Positions 25,976 through 33,482 of a stretch of 64,000 nt of DNA are shown here, in pieces. Position 1 is the stretch's first letter; each line of letters begins with the position of its first letter. The stretch spans positions 208,593 through 272,592 of the forward strand of contig CAWBSR010000007.1 of the NCBI GenBank assembly GCA_963791545.1, written 5' to 3'. Under the pieces are notes generated by a model, which did not search any database, was not told where the DNA came from, and worked only from the letters and a program-made list of their open reading frames with translations. A program made the position numbers and the translations under genes. The DNA is from JALYXV01 sp963791545 (GTDB lineage Bacteria; Actinomycetota; Acidimicrobiia; Acidimicrobiales; Palsa-688).

Positions 25976-27129
25976 TGAAGGCGGCCGGCCGCACCCGCGC
26001 CGCCGAAGCCGGCACCAGGCGAAGCCTGCGGGGCGCCGGTCCCTGGCTGATCCTCCTGGCGCTCGTCGTCGCCCTGGGCGCCCTCGGGGGCCGCGGTGGT
26101 TCCGGCGGCAAGCCCCTCGACCCGACCTCGACCTCCCCCGACGGGGCCAAGGCGCTGGCCTTGCTGCTGGACCAGGCCGGCCCTGGAGTCGATCAGGTCG
26201 ACGGGCCTCCGGCGGCCGGGGCGGGCGGTATCGCCCTGGTCCTCCAGGACCGGCGGGATGCCACCGCCCACCGCCGGCTGGTCGACTGGGTGCGATCAGG
26301 GGGCACCCTGGTGGTGGCCGACCGGGATCTGGTGCTCGCCTTGGCGGCTCCGCAGCGGCAATCCGGTCCCGGGGGCCTGACGGGGGTGAGCGGGCCGTTG
26401 GCACCCGACTGCGGCCTGGCGGTCGTAGGCGGCGTCGATTCAATAGAGGTCGCCGACGGCCTGGGGCTGAGGGTCCCGCCCGGGGCGACGGGGTGCTTCC
26501 GAACCACCGGCGGGGGGGCCTTCCTCGTCGTGGAATCGCTGGGCGCGGGAACCGTGGTCCTGCTCGGGAGTCCCGACCCGTGGACCAACAACCATCTGGG
26601 CCACCTGGACAACAGCGTCCTGGCGGCCAACCTGCTGGCCGCGACGCCCAGCGGCCCCCGGGTGCAGTGGATCGTCGCTCGCCGGGCGGGTGGCGGACAC
26701 CTGACCCTGCTGCAGCTCATGCCACCCCGTGTCAAGGAGGCCCTGATCGAGCTGATGGTGGCCCTGGTCCTCCTGGCCCTGTGGCGGGGCCGCCGGCTGG
26801 GCCGGCCCGTCATCGAGATCCCCCCGGTGGAGCTGGCGGGTTCAGAGCTGGTGGTCGCGGTCGGCAACCTGCTGCACCAGGGCGGGCGCCTGGACGACGC
26901 CGCCGCCATCCTCCGCGCCGGGGTCCGCCGCGGCATCGTCGACCAGCTCGGGGTCCCTCCGTCGGCGACCCCCGACACAATGGCAACCGTCGTCGCGGCT
27001 CGCACCGGTCTCGACCGGGACATGATTCTCGCCACCGTGGCCGGTCCCGAGCCCACTGGAGAGGCGGGGCTGGTGGCCCTGGCCGGCCAGGCCGACACCA
27101 TTCGACAGGAGATGGCCCATGGCCGCTAG
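25975..27129 (+). CDS. DUF4350 domain membrane protein
   Basis: 384 residues from the ATG at 25975. One membrane helix near residues 19-37 (WLILLALVVALGALGG) is followed by a GATase1-like extracytoplasmic domain with the motif LDPTSTSPDGAKALALLLDQ and a second helix near residues 255-275 (ELMVALVLLALWRGRRLG). The C-terminal cytoplasmic tail is helical. This is the standard topology of DUF4350 proteins in the MoxR locus. It overlaps the moxR-like gene by 11 bases. Confidence 0.82.
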   Translation: MKAAGRTRAAEAGTRRSLRGAGPWLILLALVVALGALGGRGGSGGKPLDPTSTSPDGAKALALLLDQAGPGVDQVDGPPAAGAGGIALVLQDRRDATAHRRLVDWVRSGGTLVVADRDLVLALAAPQRQSGPGGLTGVSGPLAPDCGLAVVGGVDSIEVADGLGLRVPPGATGCFRTTGGGAFLVVESLGAGTVVLLGSPDPWTNNHLGHLDNSVLAANLLAATPSGPRVQWIVARRAGGGHLTLLQLMPPRVKEALIELMVALVLLALWRGRRLGRPVIEIPPVELAGSELVVAVGNLLHQGGRLDDAAAILRAGVRRGIVDQLGVPPSATPDTMATVVAARTGLDRDMILATVAGPEPTGEAGLVALAGQADTIRQEMAHGR

Positions 27130-28090
27130 CACCCGGTACCACCAGCGACCCCACGATGCCGTGCTGGCCATTCGCCAGGAGGTCGCCAAGGTGGTCGTCG
27201 GACAGGATGGAGCCGTCTCGGGCGTGATGGCGGCGCTCCTGGTGGGCGGCCACGTGCTGCTCGAAGGGGTCCCCGGCGTGGCCAAGACGCTGCTGGTCAA
27301 GACCGTCGCCGCCACCTTGGACCTGGGTTTCAAGCGGTTGCAGTTCACCCCCGATCTCATGCCCTCCGACGTCACCGGCCAGTTGATCTACCGCCAGCAG
27401 GAGGGATCGTTCCGGTTCCGCGAGGGCCCGGTGTTCACCAACTTCCTGCTGGCCGACGAGATCAACCGGACGCCGCCCAAGACGCAGTCGGCGCTCCTGG
27501 AAGCCATGGAGGAACGCCAGGTCACCGTGGAAGGCGAGGCCCGCCCGCTGCCGGACCCATTCATGGTCTGCGCCACCGAGAACCCCATCGAGTACGAGGG
27601 CACCTATCCGCTGCCCGAGGCGCAGCTGGACCGGTTCCTTTTCAAGCTGGTCGTCCCCTACCCCAGTCCCGAACAGGAGTTGGAGATCGTGGGCCGCCAC
27701 GACCGCGGCCTCGACCCCCATCAGCTGGCGGGCAGCGGCCTGAGGCGGGTGGCGTCGGCCGCCGATCTTGAAGCCGCCCAGGCCGAAATCGACGCCATCC
27801 GGGTCGATCCCGCGGTGCAGGCGTACATGGTGGCCCTGGCCCGGGCAACCCGGGACTCACCGTCGGTCAACCTCGGAGTGTCGCCCCGCGGTGCCACCAT
27901 GCTGCTGCGGGCCTCCAAGGCGTGGGCATGGTTGTCGGGCCGGGCGTTCGTCACCCCCGACGAGGTCAAGGCCATCGCCAAGCCGACCTTCCGCCATCGC
28001 CTCCAACTGAAGCCCGAGGCCGAGCTCGAGGGGGTTACCGCTGATCGGGTGCTGGACGGTCTGCTGGCCGCGGTGCCCGTGCCTCGCTGA
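27119..28090 (+). CDS. MoxR family AAA+ ATPase
   Basis: 323 residues, ATG start. The Walker A motif is LEGVPGVAKTLLVKT, Walker B is FLLADEINRTPPKTQSALL, and the sensor region VCATENPIEYEGTYPLPEAQ is typical of MoxR. These ATPases act as chaperones that mature or load metal or cofactor proteins together with VWA-domain partners; the DUF58 protein next door is the usual VWA-like partner. Full length. A 13-base direct repeat links its 3' end to the DUF58 start. Confidence 0.93.
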   Translation: MAASTRYHQRPHDAVLAIRQEVAKVVVGQDGAVSGVMAALLVGGHVLLEGVPGVAKTLLVKTVAATLDLGFKRLQFTPDLMPSDVTGQLIYRQQEGSFRFREGPVFTNFLLADEINRTPPKTQSALLEAMEERQVTVEGEARPLPDPFMVCATENPIEYEGTYPLPEAQLDRFLFKLVVPYPSPEQELEIVGRHDRGLDPHQLAGSGLRRVASAADLEAAQAEIDAIRVDPAVQAYMVALARATRDSPSVNLGVSPRGATMLLRASKAWAWLSGRAFVTPDEVKAIAKPTFRHRLQLKPEAELEGVTADRVLDGLLAAVPVPR

Positions 28091-28111
28091 TGCCAGCCCC
28101 TCGCTGATGCC
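28082..28111 (+). repeat. 13-bp direct repeat at the moxR/DUF58 junction
   Basis: CCTCGCTGATGCC occurs at 28082-28094 and again at 28099-28111, a 17-base offset. The first copy contains the MoxR stop TGA in TGATG; the second contains the DUF58 ATG in the same TGATG. Confidence 0.8.
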
Positions 28112-29414
28112 CGTACCCACCGGGCGGCTGGCCCTCGCCGCTGCGATCATGTCGATGGTGGTGCTGGCGCTTCCAGTCGCGGCCCCCCTGGGGTTGCTGA
28201 TCGTGAATGGCACCCTGCTCCTCGTGGCCGCCGCTGACGGCCTCGTTGCCCCCCGACCGGCTCGCATCGCCGTGGACCGGCATTTTCCCGCCGTGTTGCC
28301 GTTGAACGGTGAAGGTCGCATCGCGTGGACGATCAGCAACCCGCTGGGCCGCCGCCTTCGGATCGGCGTGGCCGACCAGCTGGCGCCGTCGCTGCGGGCC
28401 GGGACCCGGAGGGTGTGGCTGACGGTGCCCGCCCGGGCCCGCCTGACGGCCGAGACAATCATCCAACCGAGCCGGCGGGGCCGCTTCGAGCCCCGGGAGC
28501 TGGTCGTGCGGGTCGTCGGGCCGCTGGGCCTGCTGGCCCGCCAGGGCCGGCGCCAGCTGCCCGGACTGCTGCGGGTGTACCCGCCCTTCGCATCCCGCAA
28601 GGAGGCGGAGCTGCGCATCGACCGGGCCCGCATCCTTGACGTCGGGTTGCGGTCGGCGCGGGGCCGGGGCGGGGGAACCGAGTTCGACCAGTTGCGGGAA
28701 TACAGCGTCGACGACGAGTCCCGGCGCATGGACTGGGCCGCCACTGCCCGCACCGGAAAGGCGATCGTGCGCACCTACCGGGCCGAGCGCAACCAGACCG
28801 TGATCGTGGCGCTCGACAACGGGCGCACCATGGCCGGCCAGGTGGCGGGTGTGGCCCGGGTCGAGCACGCCATGGACGCCGTCCTCATGCTGACCGCGGT
28901 CGCCACCCGGCTCGGCGACCGGGCGGGACTGGTGGCCTTCGACCGCCACATCCGGGCGGTGGTGGCGCCGAGCCACCGGGGCGACCAGCTGACGCGGGTC
29001 AGTGAGGCCATGTACCAGCTGGAACCGGAGCTGGCCGAAAGCGACTACCGGGGGGCGTTCACCGAGACGCTGGTGCGTTTCCACCGCCGGGCGCTGCTGG
29101 TGGTGCTCACGGAGTTGGCCGACCAGGCGCTCGGGGACACGTTGCTGCCGGCGTTGCCGTTGATCCTGCGCAGCCATCTGGTAGTGGTGGCGTCGGTGCG
29201 CGACCCCGACCTGTTGCGCTGGGCGTCGGCGCCGGCGGCCGATGCCACCGGTGCCTACCGGAAGGCGGCCGCCCAGGCGGCGCTCGAAGACCGGCGGGTG
29301 CTGGCCGCCCAGCTCCGAAGACTGGGCGCCACGGTCGTCGACGCCCCGCCCGGCGCCCTGGCGCCGGCGTTGGCGGACGCCTACCTCAAGGTCAAGGCCA
29401 CCGGCCGCCTCTAG
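28107..29414 (+). CDS. DUF58 domain protein (VWA-like partner of MoxR)
   Basis: 435 residues, ATG start. Two N-terminal membrane helices (about residues 5-45) precede a beta-rich region and the DUF58 core with GGTEFDQLREYSVDDESRRM and DWAATARTGKAIVRTYRAER, the family signature. After that a VWA-like domain starts with TVIVALDNGRTM; the usual MIDAS DxSxS is DNGRT here, so metal binding may be altered. With MoxR, DUF4129 and DUF4350 it forms a conserved actinobacterial membrane-associated system of unclear substrate. Confidence 0.88.
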   Translation: MPVPTGRLALAAAIMSMVVLALPVAAPLGLLIVNGTLLLVAAADGLVAPRPARIAVDRHFPAVLPLNGEGRIAWTISNPLGRRLRIGVADQLAPSLRAGTRRVWLTVPARARLTAETIIQPSRRGRFEPRELVVRVVGPLGLLARQGRRQLPGLLRVYPPFASRKEAELRIDRARILDVGLRSARGRGGGTEFDQLREYSVDDESRRMDWAATARTGKAIVRTYRAERNQTVIVALDNGRTMAGQVAGVARVEHAMDAVLMLTAVATRLGDRAGLVAFDRHIRAVVAPSHRGDQLTRVSEAMYQLEPELAESDYRGAFTETLVRFHRRALLVVLTELADQALGDTLLPALPLILRSHLVVVASVRDPDLLRWASAPAADATGAYRKAAAQAALEDRRVLAAQLRRLGATVVDAPPGALAPALADAYLKVKATGRL

Positions 29415-29577
29415 GGGCGGGCCCAGACTGGCGTTCGACAACCCGGTTCGCTGGGGCACCGATCATTTTGGGCGCCTGGTTCCGTCTACCTCCCGAAGCC
29501 GGAGTACCACCGGTACCGATCGGAAGGAGGAACGGGGCAACGGGCCGGTCAGGCGATCGGCGCGCCCGGGGTGATCG

Positions 29578-30378
29578 ATGGCGTTGACGGTCGAGGCACA
29601 GCAGTTGGTCAAACGGTTCACAGGCCGCGACGGGACGGTGGATGCCGTGCGAGGCGTTGACCTCAGCGTGGCCGAGGGTGAGGTGTTCGGGTTCCTGGGA
29701 CCGAACGGCGCCGGGAAGTCGACCACGGTGAGGATGCTGACCACGTTGACCACCATCACCTCAGGCTCGGCTCGAGTCGCCGGAGTCGACGTCAGTGCGG
29801 ATCCCGACGCCGCTCGGCGCGGCATCGGCGTCGCCCTACAAGACGCCGGGCTCGACCCCCGCCAGACGGGCCGTGAGCTGCTGGTGCTCCAGTCCCGGAT
29901 GTTCGGCATTTCCTCCGCCGACGCCGCCGGGCGGGCCAAGGATCTGCTCGAGTTGGTCGATCTCGGCGACGCCGCCGACCGGCGTATCAAGGGCTACTCG
30001 GGAGGGATGAAACGGCGGCTCGACCTGGCGTCGGCGCTGGTCCATCGCCCCCGGGTCCTGTTCCTGGACGAGCCGACGACCGGCCTGGACCCGGCCAGCC
30101 GGCTGACGGTTTGGGACGAGGTGCGCCGTATCAACGCCCAGGGGACGACGGTGTTCCTGACCACCCAGTACCTCGAGGAAGCCGATCAGCTCTGCAGCCG
30201 GTTGGCGATCATCGATGGAGGCGTCATCGTGGCTGAGGGAACGCCTTCCGCGCTGAAGTCGGAGCTGCGCCAGCAGAAGTCGCTCGACTACGAGCCCTCG
30301 TTGGACGAGGTGTTCCTCGACGCCACCGGCCGCACCCGTGAGCGTGTCGCGGGCCAGGTTCAGGAGGTGACGGAGTGA
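29578..30378 (+). CDS. ABC transporter ATPase, DrrA/CcmA type
   Basis: 266 residues, ATG start. Walker A GPNGAGKST, Q-loop in GVALQDAGLD, signature YSGGMKRRLDLA, Walker B RVLFLDEPTTGLD and the switch His region replaced by TTQYLEEADQL, as in the DrrA-type exporters of drugs, lipids or polyketides. C-terminal ~50 residues follow the usual LDEVFLDATG motif. It forms an exporter with the permease, whose GTG start overlaps its stop (GTGA at 30375). A GGAAGGAGGA sequence lies about 50 bases upstream and is too far to be its ribosome site. Confidence 0.92.
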   Translation: MALTVEAQQLVKRFTGRDGTVDAVRGVDLSVAEGEVFGFLGPNGAGKSTTVRMLTTLTTITSGSARVAGVDVSADPDAARRGIGVALQDAGLDPRQTGRELLVLQSRMFGISSADAAGRAKDLLELVDLGDAADRRIKGYSGGMKRRLDLASALVHRPRVLFLDEPTTGLDPASRLTVWDEVRRINAQGTTVFLTTQYLEEADQLCSRLAIIDGGVIVAEGTPSALKSELRQQKSLDYEPSLDEVFLDATGRTRERVAGQVQEVTE

Positions 30379-31130
30379 AGCAGTTCTGGGCGCTCAGCAA
30401 CCGGGCCATCCGTGAGGTGCTGCGGGTCCCCGAGCAGTTGTTCCCCACCGTCTTCATCCCGCTGTTCTTCTTGGTGGTCAACGTAGGACAGGCGGCCAAG
30501 ATCTTTCCCTCGGGTGCAACTCCCTTCCTGAAAGGCCAGAACTACGCCGCCTTCCAAGTGCCCAGCGCGCTCTTGCTGGCGGCGTCGTTCGGAGGCGCCG
30601 CGCAGTTCCTCGTCGAGGACATCATCGGCGGATATTTCGACAAGCTGCGGGCCACACCGGTTTCGCGCACTGCCATCGTGCTCGGACGCCTGACGGCCGA
30701 GGCCCTCAAGAGCCTCGGCATTGCCACCCTGATCGTGTTGGTGGCCTTACCCTTCGGGATCTCAGTCGCCAGCGGGGTGCTGGGCTTCGTGCTGCTCGTG
30801 GCCCTGGCGGCGTCGTGGGCGGTGGTCTATTCAGGTTTCATGCAGCTCATCGCGCTCAAAACGCGCAGCGCCGCCGCCACCCAGTCCGGTTCGCTCGTGT
30901 TCTTCCCGCTGCTCTTCCTCACTCCGAACTTCGTCCCCCGCAACATGCTGACCCCGCCCATGAAGGTGGCGGCCACCTACAACCCCGTCACCTACATCAT
31001 GGAGGCTCTGCGGTCCCTCATCCTCGAGAACCAAGCTTGGGCCAAGGTCGGCCGGGGCTTCGCCGTGGTGGCCATCGCCGGAGTACTCATGGTGCTTCTG
31101 AACGTCCGCGCCATCCGGGCCTACGACTGA
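30375..31130 (+). CDS. ABC-2 type permease, DrrB-like
   Basis: 251 residues, GTG start overlapping the ATPase stop. Six hydrophobic segments follow an N-terminal ALSNRAIREVLRVPEQLF amphipathic stretch. The conserved ABC-2 region ALLLAASFGGAAQFLVEDI and the FDKLRATPVSRTAIVLGRL loop are typical of DrrB. It pairs with the ATPase to export an unknown hydrophobic substrate. It ends about 90 bases before the convergent SpoIIM-like gene. Confidence 0.88.
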   Translation: MKQFWALSNRAIREVLRVPEQLFPTVFIPLFFLVVNVGQAAKIFPSGATPFLKGQNYAAFQVPSALLLAASFGGAAQFLVEDIIGGYFDKLRATPVSRTAIVLGRLTAEALKSLGIATLIVLVALPFGISVASGVLGFVLLVALAASWAVVYSGFMQLIALKTRSAAATQSGSLVFFPLLFLTPNFVPRNMLTPPMKVAATYNPVTYIMEALRSLILENQAWAKVGRGFAVVAIAGVLMVLLNVRAIRAYD

Positions 31131-31221
31131 TCCGAGGCCTGCCGCTGAACGCGCCGCGAGCAGGGACGCCGAAGGTGCCTCGATGGAACCCGTCGGCGGC
31201 GCCCTGTGGCGCTCCCACCTC

Positions 31222-32211
31222 CTATCGGGCCCCTTCGTTCAGGGCTCCCGTGAAGCCCTCGGCGGCGGCGGCGCGGCCCATCCCCACCGCGTAGACGAGG
31301 AACGCCACTTCGACCGCCACCCCGATTCCCACTCGCACCGAGGTCGGCAGGGTGGAGCCGGTCACGAACCCCTCGATCAGGCCCGCCAGAAGCAGGGTGA
31401 GGATCACGCCGAGCACCAGCACCACCGAACGCCCGCCTTCCTCGGCCACCGCGGTCAGCCGGGTGCGATCGCCGGGGTCGATCACCGCCCAGCCCAGCCG
31501 GAGGCCCGCCGCCCCGGCGATAATCACCGATGTGAGCTCCAGCAGCCCGTGGGGGAGGATCAACCCGTAGAACTTCGACGACTGCCCGGCGGCCGCGAAC
31601 AGCCCCGCCGCCTGCCCCACGCCCGCCCCGTTGGTGATGAGCAGGTAGGCGGTCGGAATACACAGCAGGATGCCGAACGCGAAGGCCAGCCCCGCCACCC
31701 GGATGTTGTTGGTGTAGACCTCGGTGGCGAAGGCAGCCGCGGGTTGCGACGAGTAGTAGCCGGCGAAGTCCTCGTTCACGTACGCCTGGCGCAGCGCGGC
31801 GGGCGCCGCGGCATCCACGGCCCGGGGTGAGTTGGCCAGCCAGGCACCGACGGCGATGGCCGGGCCCAGGGTGAGGACGGCGCTGACGGCCACGAAACCC
31901 CGAAGCCGCCACAAAGCGGCCGGGAAGGTGCGGGTGAAGAATTGCCCCGCCGAGCGCAGCCGGCGGGGCCGGCTGCCGTAGATGATCGCCCCCGAGGCGG
32001 CCAGCTGCTGGGAGAGACGGGCGTTCAGGGTGGCATCGCTGAAGTTGGTCTGGGCGTAGGACAGGTGGCTCGACGTCCGCTGGTAGAGAGCGATGAGTTC
32101 CTTCAACTCGGCGCCCGAGAGACGCTTGACGCTGGTGCCCGCCCGCTGGGTCAGTTGCTGTAGCCGTTTCCACGCTGGGGTGTATCGGGACAGGAACTGG
32201 TCGATGTCCAT
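31222..32211 (-). CDS. Stage II sporulation protein M (SpoIIM/DUF95) family membrane protein
   Basis: 329 residues from the ATG at 32211 (MDIDQFLSRYTPAWKRL), the usual N-terminal amphipathic helix of this family. About six hydrophobic segments follow, with the conserved NNIRVAGLAFAFGILLCIP and LPHGLLELTSVIIAGAAG motifs. In non-sporulating actinobacteria this protein accompanies RDD, DUF58 and MoxR genes, as here. Sporulation genes are not otherwise seen, so a spore function should not be inferred. It diverges from the RDD gene with 21 bases between start codons. Confidence 0.85.
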   Translation of the reverse strand: MDIDQFLSRYTPAWKRLQQLTQRAGTSVKRLSGAELKELIALYQRTSSHLSYAQTNFSDATLNARLSQQLAASGAIIYGSRPRRLRSAGQFFTRTFPAALWRLRGFVAVSAVLTLGPAIAVGAWLANSPRAVDAAAPAALRQAYVNEDFAGYYSSQPAAAFATEVYTNNIRVAGLAFAFGILLCIPTAYLLITNGAGVGQAAGLFAAAGQSSKFYGLILPHGLLELTSVIIAGAAGLRLGWAVIDPGDRTRLTAVAEEGGRSVVLVLGVILTLLLAGLIEGFVTGSTLPTSVRVGIGVAVEVAFLVYAVGMGRAAAAEGFTGALNEGAR

Positions 32212-32219
32212 CGCTTGGG

Positions 32220-32225
32220 TACCGT
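32220..32225 (+). promoter_or_regulatory. -10 hexamer TACCGT for the RDD gene
   Basis: TACCGT ends 7 bases before the GTG at 32233. The same bases read on the minus strand contain TACGGT, 9 bases before the SpoIIM ATG, so the two divergent promoters overlap. Confidence 0.45.
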
Positions 32226-32232
32226 AGCCAGG

Positions 32233-33255
32233 GTGCAGGCTCAAGGGGCGCGGGTTGTCACCCCCGAGGCCGTTGTTCTCGACGTGCAGACGGCCGGGCT
32301 GGGTTCGCGGATCCTGGCCCGGTCCATCGACGTCGCCATTCAGGTCGGGATTCTCCTCGTCCTGCTCCTCGTCGTCGGGCTGGTGGCGGCGGCGGCCGAC
32401 GGGGCAGTGGGCACCGCGGGGCTGGTGATCACCCTGATCGTGGTGACCTTGGTGGTCTTTGGCTACCCGGTGATCTGGGAGTCGTTGTGGCGGGGCCGGA
32501 CGCCGGGCAAGGCGGCGCTCGGGCTGCGGGTCGTGACCCGGCAGGGCGCGCCCATCCGGTTTCGCCACGCCTTGGTCCGGGGCCTGGTGGGGATGGTCGA
32601 GGTGATGGCGCTGGTGCCGGTGGGGGTGATCTCGATGTTGTTTTCCACCCAGGACCAACGGCTCGGGGATATGGCGGCGGGCACGCTCGTGATCCGGGAA
32701 CGGGGCTCGTCCCAGGTGTCGATACCGGTGGCGTTCTTCCCTCCCGCGGGGTGGGAGAGCTATGTCGACTCGCTCGATGTGAGCGGGATGTCGTCGGCGG
32801 AATACGAGACGGCCCGGGCGTTTCTGCTGCGGACCTATGAGATGGCCCCATTGCCCCGAGCAAATCTGGCGGCACGGTTGGCGGGCCCGTTGGTCACCCG
32901 CTTGCATCAGCCGGTCCCGGAGTCGGCGGGCCCGGAACTGTGGCTGCTCTGCGTGGCCTGCGCCTACCAGCGGCGCCACGGCGGCCCCACCGCCCCACCG
33001 TCCCCATATGGCCAGGGGGGGTGGGGGGAGTCGCCGTCGCCTCCGTGGGGTCCGCCGCCGGCGCCCGAGTGGGGTCGGCCGCCGGCGCCTGAGTGGGGTC
33101 GGCCGCCCGGTATGTGGGCGCCGCTTGGAGCCGCCTCCCAGCCACCTCGACCCACGGTCGCCGCACCCGCGGCCCCCGATATCCGGCCGCCCGACTCCGC
33201 TCGACAGGGGTTGGCGGGCCCACCAAACAAAGGCGGGTTCGCGCCCCCCGACTAA
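32233..33255 (+). CDS. RDD family membrane protein with repetitive Pro/Trp-rich tail
   Basis: 340 residues from the GTG at 32233, chosen from the -10 spacing; an in-frame TTG at 32215 would add six residues but lies before the promoter box. Three hydrophobic segments in the first 150 residues contain the family pattern LGSRILARSIDVAIQVG with Arg and Asp, and RGRTPGKAALGLRVV. The region from about residue 250 is low-complexity, with WG-x-PPAPEWGRPP units from three 24-base DNA repeats. RDD proteins are implicated in ion or small-molecule transport. A hairpin follows the stop. Confidence 0.85.
   Translation: MQAQGARVVTPEAVVLDVQTAGLGSRILARSIDVAIQVGILLVLLLVVGLVAAAADGAVGTAGLVITLIVVTLVVFGYPVIWESLWRGRTPGKAALGLRVVTRQGAPIRFRHALVRGLVGMVEVMALVPVGVISMLFSTQDQRLGDMAAGTLVIRERGSSQVSIPVAFFPPAGWESYVDSLDVSGMSSAEYETARAFLLRTYEMAPLPRANLAARLAGPLVTRLHQPVPESAGPELWLLCVACAYQRRHGGPTAPPSPYGQGGWGESPSPPWGPPPAPEWGRPPAPEWGRPPGMWAPLGAASQPPRPTVAAPAAPDIRPPDSARQGLAGPPNKGGFAPPD
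33043..33114 (+). repeat. Three 24-bp tandem repeats inside the RDD gene
   Basis: Units at 33043, 33067 and 33091 share the core GTGGGGTCGGCCGCC and encode the APEWGRPP repeat in the disordered tail; the third unit is diverged at its end. Confidence 0.75.
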
Positions 33256-33262
33256 CGGACTG

Positions 33263-33281
33263 ACCCGGGACTGTCCCGGGT
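33263..33281 (+). terminator. Hairpin after the RDD gene
   Basis: ACCCGGGA at 33263-33270 and TCCCGGGT at 33274-33281 form an 8-bp perfect stem with a CTG loop, 7 bases after the stop codon. There is no T-run, as is common for actinobacterial terminators. Confidence 0.5.
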
Positions 33282-33378
33282 CCGGGTGTACGGTGGTGCC
33301 AGGCACGGAAGCAGCAAACCCCGCCGTGTCCGGGCCTCTCGCCGTTGGCTAGGCCTGGGGATGCGTTGCCCTGGACCC
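33278..33378 (+). ncRNA. Structured RNA candidate, SRP-RNA-like apical motif
   Basis: By eye this folds as a three-way junction. Outer stem: 33278-33286 with 33370-33378, 9 pairs including one G-U. First arm: 33290-33296 with 33321-33327, 7 pairs, capped by TGCCAGGCACGGAAGCAGCA. Second arm: 33330-33337 with 33351-33358, 8 pairs. The first-arm cap contains CAGG, a C(GGAA)G tetraloop and GCAGCA in the order of the 4.5S/SRP RNA domain IV, but the 3' strand is about four bases short of that motif. It may be a divergent SRP RNA or an unrelated cis-acting RNA. Its outer stem shares bases with the preceding hairpin, so the two cannot form together. Confidence 0.4.
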
Positions 33379-33425
33379 TGGTGGCGCCGTTGGTTCCTGT
33401 GTTCACCAATTAGGGAGAGGTCCAG

Positions 33426-33482
33426 ATGGCCCTCATCGTGCTTACTCAGGCGGGTTTTCTCGCCGAGGCGCCGACGTCATGA
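33426..33482 (+). CDS. 18-residue leader peptide coupled to the receiver protein
   Basis: ATG at 33426 is 5 bases after AGGGAGAGG (33412-33420), one of the best Shine-Dalgarno sequences in the window. The peptide is MALIVLTQAGFLAEAPTS and its stop TGA overlaps the ATG of the receiver gene (ATGA at 33479), so translation should be coupled. The downstream gene itself has no separate ribosome site. I know no family for the peptide. Confidence 0.5.
   Translation: MALIVLTQAGFLAEAPTS

Noticed and set aside
31222..32211. Evidence of sporulation from the SpoIIM-like gene
   Set aside because: The family is common in non-sporulating actinobacteria beside RDD and MoxR genes, and no other sporulation gene is present.
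33001..33120. CRISPR-like repeat
   Set aside because: The repeats are contiguous, without spacers, and encode a protein tail; no CRISPR array or cas gene was found anywhere in the window.
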